DNA of 64,000 nucleotides. Origin: Clostridia bacterium. GTDB lineage: Bacteria > Bacillota > Clostridia > Monoglobales > Monoglobaceae. Under the pieces are notes generated by a model. That model was not told the origin of the DNA, ran no database searches, and worked only from the letters and a program-made list of their open reading frames with translations. The stretch's first letter is position 1, and the number at the start of each line of letters is the position of its first letter. Made by a program: the position numbers and the translations under genes. Shown in pieces: positions 38,649-45,913 of this stretch. The stretch is taken from NCBI GenBank assembly GCA_017546145.1, contig JAFYXN010000025.1, positions 56,283-120,282 of the forward strand, read 5' to 3'.

Positions 38649-38810
38649 TTATTTATTTTTTTCGTTAAAATAAATAATAAATGCTCCCATTGTGGAAACA
38701 GCAACAATGGCTCCTATTTCGGAAAAACCATTCATTGCATCATATCCAAAAGCCGTACCCAATAATCCCAAGATTAATGTTACAATCAACGCCAGTAACG
38801 CTTTTTTCAT
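38649..38810 (-). CDS. 53-residue two-helix membrane protein, unknown
   Basis: ATG at 38810 preceded by AAGGAGA at ideal spacing and a strong promoter at 38907-38935. The protein has two hydrophobic helices (ALLALIVTLILGLLGTAF; EIGAIVAVSTMGAFIIYF) and ends NEKNK, resembling small integral membrane proteins or holin-like peptides, but no family is recognised. It could be co-transcribed with the acetyltransferase gene 78 bases downstream. Confidence 0.75.
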   Translation of the reverse strand: MKKALLALIVTLILGLLGTAFGYDAMNGFSEIGAIVAVSTMGAFIIYFNEKNK

Positions 38811-38906
38811 TTTTCTATCTCCTTTTTATTTGAATCCTATTAAGTTCCGGCATCTTTCTTATTAAAAGCACCAACCCATATCGGCAATTTTATTTTCAAT
38901 AAAACC

Positions 38907-38935
38907 ATTATACAACAAATCAAGTGGTTTTTCAA
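38907..38935 (-). promoter_or_regulatory. Promoter of the 53-residue membrane protein gene
   Basis: Minus-strand TTGAAA, 17-base spacer, perfect TATAAT, about 90 bases before the ATG. Confidence 0.8.
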
Positions 38936-38952
38936 CATTTTGTTAGCAAGGC

Positions 38953-38981
38953 TTGACATTTTTCGGCGCAAAAGCTATACT
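38953..38981 (+). promoter_or_regulatory. Promoter of proB
   Basis: TTGACA, 17-base spacer, TATACT; divergent from the preceding promoter, with -35 boxes 17 bases apart. Confidence 0.8.
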
Positions 38982-39038
38982 TGTCTTAAACTGGGGAGTG
39001 TTTGTATTCCCAAATTCAAATAAGGCAGGTATCGGCTT

Positions 39039-39836
39039 ATGGGGTATCCGGATTTCAAAAATTTGAAGAGAGTTGTTATCAAGGTTGGAACATCGTCTTT
39101 GACCTATGAAACAGGTAAAATAAATATCAAAAAAATAGAGCATCTTGTGCGGGTAATTTCTGACCTTCGCAACCGCGGTGTTGAAGTGGTGCTTGTTTCA
39201 AGCGGTGCTGTGGGCGCAGGTGTAGGCAAGCTGAACCTTGTTGAAAAACCCGCCGACACCAGAAAAAAGCAGGCGCTTGCGGCAATAGGACAGGCGACAC
39301 TTGTTTCAATTTATGACAAATTCTTTTCTGAATACGGACACAGCACTGCTCAGGTTCTGCTGACCAAGTTCATACTTGATGAGGAGGAACGCTATCAGAA
39401 CACAAAAAACACCTTTGAAACAATGTTTGAGTACGGTGTTATCCCCATTGTCAACGAGAACGACGTTATATCCACTTATGAGCTTGAGTTTGGCGACAAT
39501 GACACGCTTTCCGCATATATAGCAGAACTGGTAGAGGCAGAGCTTTTGGTTATTCTGTCTGACATTGACGGACTTTTTGATGCCAACCCTGCCGAAAATC
39601 CCGATGCAAAGCTTATTCCGGTGGTTGAAAAAATTGACGAATCCACCCTTGCCCTTGCAGGCGGTGCAGGCAGCCGGCGCGGCACAGGCGGAATGATAAC
39701 CAAGCTGAAGGCAGCGGAAATCGTCAACCCTAAAGGCATAGACATGATTATCACCAACGGCGCAATGCCCGAGAGAATTTATGACATATTCGAGGGTAAG
39801 GCGGTAGGTACGCTGTTTGTCGGGCACAATAAATAA
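39039..39836 (+). CDS. proB: Glutamate 5-kinase (short form)
   Basis: 265 residues, the short form without the C-terminal PUA domain. It phosphorylates glutamate as the first step of proline synthesis. Visible: VVIKVGTSSLTYETG, VVLVSSGAVGAGVGKL, VNENDVISTYELEFGDNDTLSAYIA (in parts) and GTGGMITKLKAAEI. proA does not follow, which is unusual; the next gene has its own promoter. The ribosome site before the ATG is weak (AGGCAGG, long spacing). Confidence 0.93.
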   Translation: MGYPDFKNLKRVVIKVGTSSLTYETGKINIKKIEHLVRVISDLRNRGVEVVLVSSGAVGAGVGKLNLVEKPADTRKKQALAAIGQATLVSIYDKFFSEYGHSTAQVLLTKFILDEEERYQNTKNTFETMFEYGVIPIVNENDVISTYELEFGDNDTLSAYIAELVEAELLVILSDIDGLFDANPAENPDAKLIPVVEKIDESTLALAGGAGSRRGTGGMITKLKAAEIVNPKGIDMIITNGAMPERIYDIFEGKAVGTLFVGHNK

Positions 39837-39886
39837 GGCGTTGCTGATAAATTTTCTAAATTAGTTAAAAATTTGTCAAAAACATA

Positions 39887-39915
39887 TTGAAAAGTTGCAA
39901 AACTTGTGATAATAT
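39887..39915 (+). promoter_or_regulatory. Promoter of pckG
   Basis: TTGAAA, 17-base spacer, TAATAT, about 85 bases before the ATG, which has AAGGGGG as ribosome site. Confidence 0.72.
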
Positions 39916-40006
39916 GTTATACAAGGGAGAAGTTGAAAATTTATTATTGCTTTTCTCTTTTGGATTAAGTTAAATGTTTTCATAATTAAATAAGGGGGTC
40001 AAAATT

Positions 40007-41776
40007 ATGACTAATAACAAAAAGGTTTTAAACTGGCTTGAAGAAATGAAAGCTCTTTGCAAACCTGCTAATGTAGTTTGGATTGACGGCAGCGAAGCTC
40101 AGCTTGAACAGCTTCGTGAAGAAGCAGTTCAAAGCGGCGAAATGATTAAACTCAATCAGGAAAAGCTTCCCGGCTGTTACTATCACAGAACAGCTGAGAA
40201 TGACGTTGCACGTGTTGAGGACAGAACATTTATCTGTACCGAAACCGAGGAAGAGGCAGGCCCTATCAACAATTGGATGGCACCGGCTGAAATGTACGCA
40301 AAGCTTAACGCTTTGTATGACGGCTCAATGGAAGGCAGAACAATGTATGTTATTCCTTATTCGATGGGCCCTGTTGGCTCACCCTTCTCAAAGATTGGTA
40401 TAGAGCTGACAGACAGCATCTATGTTGTTCTTAACATGGATATTATGACAAGAGTTGGCAAGGAAGTAATTGATGCTCTTGGTGAAGATGGCGATTTTGT
40501 TAAGTGTCTTCACGCAAAGAGGGATGTAAATCCTGACGAGAGATACATCGTTCACTTCCCGCAGGACAACACAATTATGTCGGTTAACTCAGCTTACGGC
40601 GGTAACGTTCTTCTTGGTAAGAAGTGCTTTGCTCTTAGAATAGCTTCATATCAGGGCATGAAAGAAGGCTGGATGGCAGAACACATGCTCATCCTTGGTC
40701 TTGAAAACCCCAAGGGCGAAGTTAAGTACATCTGTGCTGCGTTCCCTTCAGCTTGCGGTAAGACCAACCTTGCAATGCTTATTCCTCCGGAATTTCTTAA
40801 GGAACAGGGCTATAAGGTTTGGACAGTTGGTGACGATATTGCATGGCTCAGAGTCGGCGAAGACGGCAGACTTTATGCAATCAACCCCGAGGCAGGCTTC
40901 TTTGGCGTTGCTCCCGGTACTTCTGTAAAATCAAACTTCAATGCGCTTGAGGCAACAAAGAAGAATACAATCTTTACAAACGTTGCAATCAACGAGGAAG
41001 ATATGACTGTTTGGTGGGAAGGTCTTGACAAGAATCCTCCTGTAAATGCAATCGAGTGGAAGGGTGCAAAGGTTAACGGCAAGGAATACACAGCCGAAGG
41101 CAACAAGCTTGCGCATCCCAACTCAAGATTTACTGCTCCTGCAGTAAACTGCCCCTGCATTTCATCTGAATTTGAAAATCCTCAGGGTGTTCCGATTTCA
41201 GCTATCGTATTTGGCGGACGCCGTGCAAAGACAGCTCCGCTGGTATATCAGGCTCGTGATTGGGATCATGGTGTATTTGTTGGTGCAACAATGGCATCCG
41301 AGACAACAGCTGCAGCTGCAGGTGCTGTCGGCGTTGTAAGACGTGACCCCATGGCTATGCGTCCGTTTGTTGGCTACAACATGGCTGACTACTTCCAGCA
41401 TTGGTATGACATGGGCAAAAAGATTGCAAATCCGCCCAAAATCTTCAATGTAAACTGGTTCAGACTTGACGACGAGGGCAACTTTATGTGGCCCGGCTTT
41501 GGCGACAACATGAGAGTTCTTAACTGGATTCTTGACCGTTGCGAGGGCAAGGTTGACGCAGTTGAAACCGAAATCGGTTTTGTTCCCAACAAGGAAGACC
41601 TCCAGCTTGAAGGACTTGACCTTTCAGACGAGGTTGTTACAGAGCTGCTTTCAATCGACAAGCAGGCTTGGAAGGAAGACCTTGCAAACCAGAGAGAGTT
41701 CTTTGCTCAGTTTGGCGACAGACTTCCCAAGGAAATCAAGGACAGCATGGACGAACTCGAAAAGAGACTTGGCTAA
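40007..41776 (+). CDS. pckG: Phosphoenolpyruvate carboxykinase (GTP)
   Basis: 589 residues. It interconverts oxaloacetate + GTP and PEP + CO2 + GDP. It belongs to the GTP class: P-loop FPSACGKTNLAML (cysteine before GKT), GRTMYVIPYSMGPVGSPFSKIGIELTDS (read in parts), WTVGDDIAWLR and the FGGRRAKTAPLVYQARDW mobile-lid region. Most Firmicutes carry the ATP class, so this gene is notable. In rumen and gut anaerobes it usually runs toward oxaloacetate, supplying the sodium-pumping decarboxylase or malate formation. Confidence 0.97.
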   Translation: MTNNKKVLNWLEEMKALCKPANVVWIDGSEAQLEQLREEAVQSGEMIKLNQEKLPGCYYHRTAENDVARVEDRTFICTETEEEAGPINNWMAPAEMYAKLNALYDGSMEGRTMYVIPYSMGPVGSPFSKIGIELTDSIYVVLNMDIMTRVGKEVIDALGEDGDFVKCLHAKRDVNPDERYIVHFPQDNTIMSVNSAYGGNVLLGKKCFALRIASYQGMKEGWMAEHMLILGLENPKGEVKYICAAFPSACGKTNLAMLIPPEFLKEQGYKVWTVGDDIAWLRVGEDGRLYAINPEAGFFGVAPGTSVKSNFNALEATKKNTIFTNVAINEEDMTVWWEGLDKNPPVNAIEWKGAKVNGKEYTAEGNKLAHPNSRFTAPAVNCPCISSEFENPQGVPISAIVFGGRRAKTAPLVYQARDWDHGVFVGATMASETTAAAAGAVGVVRRDPMAMRPFVGYNMADYFQHWYDMGKKIANPPKIFNVNWFRLDDEGNFMWPGFGDNMRVLNWILDRCEGKVDAVETEIGFVPNKEDLQLEGLDLSDEVVTELLSIDKQAWKEDLANQREFFAQFGDRLPKEIKDSMDELEKRLG

Positions 41777-41789
41777 TTTGTTAATTAAG

Positions 41790-41830
41790 AAGTCCGACTA
41801 TCAGGCATAGCCTGATGGCCGGGCTTTTTT
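41790..41830 (+). terminator. Terminator after pckG
   Basis: AGTCCGACTATCAGG pairs with CCTGATGGCCGGGCT (one mismatch, G-T pairs) around CATAG, followed by TTTTTT. Confidence 0.85.
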
Positions 41831-41947
41831 GTATAGCCGGAAGGGTTGCAATTTAATGGACGTGCAAAATTTTGCGCTGAAAAACGCATAAGGTCAATCG
41901 GTGATTTCTCTATGCCGCTTGTTTGCCACAAGGATTGCTGTGGCTGG

Positions 41948-41976
41948 TTGATTTCTTGATGAAGCTGTGATATAAT
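41948..41976 (+). promoter_or_regulatory. Promoter-like sequence leading into hairpin array A1
   Basis: TTGATT, exact 17-base spacer, TATAAT. The -10 is also the first block of array A1, so transcription would enter the array. The second array copy keeps TATAATG but has no -35 at the right distance. Confidence 0.5.
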
Positions 41977-42207
41977 GATTTCAAGCAAAGCTTGAAATCG
42001 TCGATATAAATCTCGTTCCTCGATTTTCGATATGTCATAAATGACTCGATATGTGTTTACACACTCGATATGTTGCCTTACGGCAACGAGATTTATATCA
42101 TATCGAGTTTTGAGTGAAACGAAAAACATATCGATTTTGTGATAACAAAAATATCGAGCAAGCGAAGATTGCATATCGACAAAAGCTATGTCATCTAATT
42201 TGTACAC
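41971..42207. repeat. Word-and-hairpin array A1 (TCGATAT/ATATCGA, 4+4)
   Basis: Opening hairpin GATTTCAAGC-AAA-GCTTGAAATC (41977-41999). Then TCGATAT starts at 42001, 42027, 42046 and 42065, with mini-hairpins after the second to fourth words (GTCATAAATGAC, GTGTTTACAC, GTTGCCTTACGGCAAC). Then the reverse word ATATCGA at 42100, 42128, 42151 and 42173, separated by mini-hairpins (TTTTGTGATAACAAAA, GCAA/TTGC). A 15-bp outer stem GATATAAATCTCGTT (42003-42017) / AACGAGATTTATATC (42085-42099) encloses the forward half. Ends in CATCTAATTTGTACAC. No coding gene is credible here. Confidence 0.85.
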
Positions 42208-42213
42208 GTATTC

Positions 42214-42358
42214 TATAATGATTTCATCGAAGATGAAATCAGCGATATAAATTTCTGACGGATGCGATATGTCCCTTCGGGACGAGAACAAGGAGTTTAT
42301 ATCATATCGCAGCGAAAGCGAGTATATCGCCAAAATTATTGGCATCTAAATTGTACAC
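42214..42358. repeat. Word-and-hairpin array A2 (GCGATAT/ATATCGC, 2+2)
   Basis: A second, shorter copy of the A1 design, six bases after it. It again starts TATAATGATTTC, with opening hairpin GATTTCATC-GAA-GATGAAATC (42220-42240), then GCGATAT at 42242 and 42264, hairpin GTCCC-TTC-GGGAC (42271-42283), reverse word ATATCGC at 42304 and 42324, closing hairpin GCCAA/TTGGC (42329-42343), and end CATCTAAATTGTACAC. Stems differ from A1 but stay paired, i.e. compensatory changes. Confidence 0.85.
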
Positions 42359-42380
42359 TGATTTTAATGTTTGATATACA

Positions 42381-42493
42381 AGGGACAAAAAAAGCCTTCC
42401 CCTCAAGGGGAAGCCTTCAAAGGAATGTTTTAATCGTTTGAGTTTATCGGCGCTATTGAAAAAGTGCCGACAAACCATTAATTTTTTGTCCCT
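42381..42493. repeat. 113-bp element with 12-bp terminal inverted repeats
   Basis: AGGGACAAAAAA (42381-42392) and TTTTTTGTCCCT (42482-42493) are perfect terminal inverted repeats. Inside are hairpins CTTCCCC-TCAA-GGGGAAG and CGGCGCT/AGTGCCG. Size and ends suggest a miniature inverted-repeat element or a structured RNA. No clear target duplication is seen. Confidence 0.6.
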
Positions 42494-42522
42494 GCCTTGA
42501 CAAAATTATAAGAGGTGATAAA

Positions 42523-42831
42523 ATGTCTGATATTATCAACATAATTTCAATTGTTCTGGTTTTGCTGCTATGGTTTTTTATTATAAAAAGGCTTGTTCAA
42601 AATAAATATGCGCCTGTTAAATCGGTTAAGGCGGAGGTGGTTGACAAATACAAGGTGAAGCCGCTTTCCAAACATCCGGCAACCGGTATGCAGGAGGAAT
42701 TTGTTATTGTTTTTAAAACAAAAGGCAAAAAACTGTCCTTTTGTGTTTCGGAGTTCTCTTACATGAATTATAAAATCAAAGACAAAGGCACCTTGAGCTA
42801 TAAAGGCGCTCAGATTATAAATTTTAAATAA
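42523..42831 (+). CDS. DUF2500-like small membrane protein
   Basis: 102 residues. One N-terminal transmembrane helix (IINIISIVLVLLLWFFII) is followed by a small beta domain: VKSVKAEVVDKYKV, EFVIVFKTKGKKLSFCVSEF and GTLSYKGAQIINF. The pattern of a V-K-A-x-V-V-D strand, then an F-K-T/x strand and a closing G-T-L-x-Y-x-G strand resembles DUF2500 membrane proteins. Function unknown. AGAGGTGA precedes the ATG. Confidence 0.68.
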   Translation: MSDIINIISIVLVLLLWFFIIKRLVQNKYAPVKSVKAEVVDKYKVKPLSKHPATGMQEEFVIVFKTKGKKLSFCVSEFSYMNYKIKDKGTLSYKGAQIINFK

Positions 42832-42886
42832 ATTTTTGCTTGCGCTGCGACGCATTTGCAAAACATTATAAACAGAAGGTGATATT

Positions 42887-44740
42887 TTGAAACAACGGTT
42901 CAAAGCATTGGAAAAAGCTGTCAGGGAATATTATTTTATTATTTTTGCGGCGCTTGCGCTTATTCTGCCGGATTTTCAGCTGAGGTATCTTGTGTGGCCC
43001 AAAGCCTTTACCGAAGCTTTTGTCCAGCCGATGGCATGGCTGTTTTCGGCAGCGTGGATATTTCTTATTATTTTTGTATGCCTTGTAATTTTGCCCAAAA
43101 AGTGGGGCAGACTTGTATATATTATTATAAATGGTCTGTTTTTAGTGCTTTCGCTTTGCCAGTATGTGTATTTTGGAATATTTGAGCAGTTTTTCTGGCT
43201 TAAGAGTATTGCCCTTGCCGGAGAAGGTGCAGACTATCTGGACTATGCACTGGACTATATAGACTTAAAGCTGATTATATGCACTGTAATTTCTCTTTGC
43301 TCGCTTATTGTTGCGGCTGTAAGATGGAAAAAGCCGCCCGTTACCCATAAGGCGTGGTGGTGCATTGTGTTTTTGCCCATTCTGGCGATTGCTGCGCTTC
43401 ATATTTGTATGCAGCCTGAAATATTCGGGGACTCGCAGGATGATTGGGATTCATGGCGCAAGCCGCGTGTTGTGTATAAGCAGTTCAGTGACGTAAACAA
43501 AAGCTACGACGTGTCGGGGCTTTATCAGTTTACCTTTCGTGATTTGTTCAGAACGGTGTTCCCTGTTAATAAATACTCTGAAAAGGACTTCGCAAAAGTG
43601 GACAGCTTTTTTGAGCAAACAGCACAAGTTGCCGAGAATGAGTATACCGGAATATTCAAGGGGAAAAATGTTATTGCGGTAATGCTTGAAGGCATTGACA
43701 CATGGATGATTGACAAAAAGTACACCCCCACCATCTGCTATATGATGGAAAACGGAATGAATTTTAGCAATTATTATGCACCCACCTTTGGAACAGGTCA
43801 TACCTTTAATTCGGAATTTGCGTTTAACACAGGGTATTTTAACCCTGTTACCTCGGTTAGTGCCACCAACTTCAGCGCAAACCGCTTTACACAGTCGCTT
43901 CCGCAGCTGCTTAAAAATGCAGGATACACGGCAAATTCATTTCATTACAACGACCCTGCGTTTTATAACAGAGGTATTATGCATAACAGCCTTGGTTTTG
44001 ATAAGTATAATTCCTTCCCTGATTTTGGTATGCCCGAAACGGTATCGCAGGCAGACAGCAACATTTTAAAAAATGATGCAATTTACAAAAAAATGACCGA
44101 AAGTCAGCCGTTTTATGACTTTGTTATCACATATTCGGCACACGTGCCGTATACCTTTGACGATGCAAAGCTGAGCCTTGCAAAGCAAAATCACCCTGAC
44201 CTTATTGACCCCAAAATGAATCCTGAAAAAAATAACTGTCTGATTCTGGCGGCGGACACCGATGACTTTTTCCGCCAGCTTCTTACAAAGCTTAATCAGG
44301 ACGGTATTCTTGAAAATACTATTATTGTGGCGTTTGCCGACCACTATGCCTATGGCTTTTCAGACCAGACCTTGCTGGAGGAATATAAAAATGGCGAGAT
44401 AATGTATCGCGTTCCTGCGTTTATTTATTCACCGGGCATGAAGGCGGTGGAGATTTCAAAGCCGATGATGACGGTTGATTTTCTTCCGACGCTTGTCAAC
44501 CTTATGGGGCTTGACGCGCAGGATGTGTTTATTGGCAACGACATAACAGCGCCCCACAACAACGGCTTTGTGTACTTTGGCAATTCGGCGTGGCTTGACG
44601 ATAAGATGTACTATGTTCCGTCTGACGAGCAGCCCAAGCCCGAGGATATGGAGCATATCCAGCCCCAAAACAAGCGCGTTGTCCAAAGCTATGAAATAAA
44701 CGATATTGTCATAACAGGCGACTATTTTGCGCACAGGTAA
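42887..44740 (+). CDS. LtaS-like sulfatase-fold glycerophosphate/phosphoethanolamine transferase
   Basis: 617 residues. About five transmembrane helices occupy residues 15-175; an extracellular alkaline-phosphatase/sulfatase domain follows: NVIAVMLEGIDTWMI (metal Glu), FGTGHTFNSEFAFNTG (likely catalytic Thr), SFHYNDPAFYNRGIMHNSLGFDKY (in parts) and FADHYAYGF (metal Asp-His). It probably transfers glycerol-phosphate or a related group from lipid donors to a surface polymer. The start is TTG at 42887 with AGAAGGTGAT. Which polymer is modified cannot be told. Confidence 0.87.
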   Translation: MKQRFKALEKAVREYYFIIFAALALILPDFQLRYLVWPKAFTEAFVQPMAWLFSAAWIFLIIFVCLVILPKKWGRLVYIIINGLFLVLSLCQYVYFGIFEQFFWLKSIALAGEGADYLDYALDYIDLKLIICTVISLCSLIVAAVRWKKPPVTHKAWWCIVFLPILAIAALHICMQPEIFGDSQDDWDSWRKPRVVYKQFSDVNKSYDVSGLYQFTFRDLFRTVFPVNKYSEKDFAKVDSFFEQTAQVAENEYTGIFKGKNVIAVMLEGIDTWMIDKKYTPTICYMMENGMNFSNYYAPTFGTGHTFNSEFAFNTGYFNPVTSVSATNFSANRFTQSLPQLLKNAGYTANSFHYNDPAFYNRGIMHNSLGFDKYNSFPDFGMPETVSQADSNILKNDAIYKKMTESQPFYDFVITYSAHVPYTFDDAKLSLAKQNHPDLIDPKMNPEKNNCLILAADTDDFFRQLLTKLNQDGILENTIIVAFADHYAYGFSDQTLLEEYKNGEIMYRVPAFIYSPGMKAVEISKPMMTVDFLPTLVNLMGLDAQDVFIGNDITAPHNNGFVYFGNSAWLDDKMYYVPSDEQPKPEDMEHIQPQNKRVVQSYEINDIVITGDYFAHR

Positions 44741-44773
44741 GTTTTATGTAAAATTTTGTTACAAAAATTTAAC

Positions 44774-44802
44774 TTGTAATGTAAGAATATTTATGCTACA
44801 AT
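44774..44802 (+). promoter_or_regulatory. Promoter of ireB
   Basis: TTGTAA, 17-base spacer, TACAAT. The leader carries a TTCCGCA/TGCGGAA hairpin (44825-44850) just ahead of GGAGG. Confidence 0.72.
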
Positions 44803-44865
44803 AACCTTATATTAGAAATCCTGTTTCCGCAAGGGTTGCTTTGTGCGGAAGATTGGAGGCACGCT

Positions 44866-45123
44866 ATGGAAAACACAAATTTTTCAAAAACCGTAAAATT
44901 CAGCGTTGAAAAGGAAAAGCCCATGAGCCCCAGAGAGCTGATTCTCTCTGTTCACAGGGCACTAAAAGAAAAGGGATACAACCCCATCAGTCAGATTGTT
45001 GGCTATATTATGTCGGGTGACCCTTCTTATATCACGGCGCACAACGGCGCAAGAACGCTTATTCAAAAACTTGAAACCGACGAAATTCTTGAAGAATTGG
45101 TTAAGTTTTATGTAGCAGAATAA
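44866..45123 (+). CDS. ireB: IreB family regulatory phosphoprotein (UPF0297)
   Basis: 85 residues from the ATG at 44866, seven bases after GGAGG. The central [28 protein letters not shown] (read in parts) and [21 protein letters not shown] are the conserved UPF0297 core. In enterococci IreB is phosphorylated by the PASTA kinase IreK and affects cephalosporin resistance. Its usual partners ruvX and a DUF1292 gene do not follow, so it stands alone here. Confidence 0.93.
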   Translation: MENTNFSKTVKFSVEKEKPMSPRELILSVHRALKEKGYNPISQIVGYIMSGDPSYITAHNGARTLIQKLETDEILEELVKFYVAE

Positions 45124-45147
45124 CTGCGTCCCGGTACAAGTTTAATC

Positions 45148-45187
45148 AGGCAGAGATTTGCAGCGGCAGATTTCTGCCTTTTTTTCT
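45148..45187 (+). terminator. Terminator after ireB
   Basis: AGGCAGA/TCTGCCT arms (or the tighter GGCAGA-TT-TCTGCC) followed by a run of seven T. Confidence 0.75.
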
Positions 45188-45286
45188 GTAATTCTTTAAA
45201 GCCGGAAAGTAATTTGCTTGTTGTGACATGCCGCACCCATAAAAACCCCTATTTGACAAATTATGTAAATTTTTTCAATTTAGATA

Positions 45287-45315
45287 TTGACAAATTTTTA
45301 CAACTATGGTAATAT
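45287..45315 (+). promoter_or_regulatory. Promoter of the abrB-like gene
   Basis: TTGACA, 17-base spacer, TAATAT. A second TTGACA at 45253 has no matching -10. Confidence 0.8.
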
Positions 45316-45380
45316 TATTACATAATTTGGAAAAAACGACAAAATACATTTGCTTAAAATGTAAAAATAGGAGGAATTTT

Positions 45381-45794
45381 ATGAAATCAACCGGTATAGT
45401 AAGACATGTTGATAATCTTGACAGAATTGTTATTCCCAAGGAGCTTTGCAGAACGCTTGATATTTTGCCTAAGTCGCCCCTTGAAATTTTTGTTGAAGAT
45501 TCAAAAATTGTACTTAAAAAGCACGAGCTTGGCGAAGGCGGAAGAAGCAAAGGCAGCACAGGCGTGGTAAGGCACGTTGACGGACTTGACAGAATTGTCA
45601 TTCCAAAGGAAATCTGCAAGGTACTTGGGATTGCGCCCAAGGATGCTATGGAAATATTTGTGGATGACACAAGACTTGTTTTTGGAAAATACGAGCCTTC
45701 GTGTATTTTTTGCAGAGAAGCGAAAAATGTTACTTTGTTTAAAAAGAAGCTTATCTGCGAAAAATGCATAAAAGAGATTGCAAATATAATATAA
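45381..45794 (+). CDS. AbrB-like transition-state regulator with two tandem DNA-binding domains and zinc ribbon
   Basis: 137 residues from the ATG at 45381 (AGGAGG eight bases upstream). Residues 1-50 (KSTGIVRHVDNLDRIVIPKEL) and 58-105 (GSTGVVRHVDGLDRIVIPKEI) are two swapped-hairpin AbrB domains in one chain; classic AbrB has one and dimerises. A Gly/Ser/Lys linker joins them. The C-terminus has two CxxC pairs (CIFC, CEKC), suggesting zinc. It probably represses stationary-phase or matrix genes. Monocistronic with its own promoter and terminator. Confidence 0.92.
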   Translation: MKSTGIVRHVDNLDRIVIPKELCRTLDILPKSPLEIFVEDSKIVLKKHELGEGGRSKGSTGVVRHVDGLDRIVIPKEICKVLGIAPKDAMEIFVDDTRLVFGKYEPSCIFCREAKNVTLFKKKLICEKCIKEIANII

Positions 45795-45820
45795 AGCTAA
45801 TTAATCAAACTCCTTTTCGG

Positions 45821-45855
45821 AAAAAGCGTACCGAAATTTTCGGTACGCTTTTTAT
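45821..45855 (+). terminator. Terminator after the abrB-like gene
   Basis: AAAAAGCGTACCG pairs with CGGTACGCTTTTT around AAATTTT, followed by T's. Confidence 0.9.
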
Positions 45856-45913
45856 ATGGCAAAGGAAAACAATTTTTTTGCATTGGTGCAAAAATCGGTG
45901 ACATTTTTTCATA

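Noticed and set aside
36902..38810. A defence or toxin-antitoxin system made of RhuM, the acetyltransferase and the small membrane protein
   Set aside because: RhuM is frameshifted, the acetyltransferase has a CAT active site, and no toxin or antitoxin fold is recognisable; the grouping is not enough.
41785..42345. A 186-codon minus-strand open frame over the pckG terminator and hairpin arrays
   Set aside because: Most of its sequence translates the repeated CGATAT words and hairpins; it has no ribosome site and overlaps a terminator. The repeat structure explains the lack of stops.
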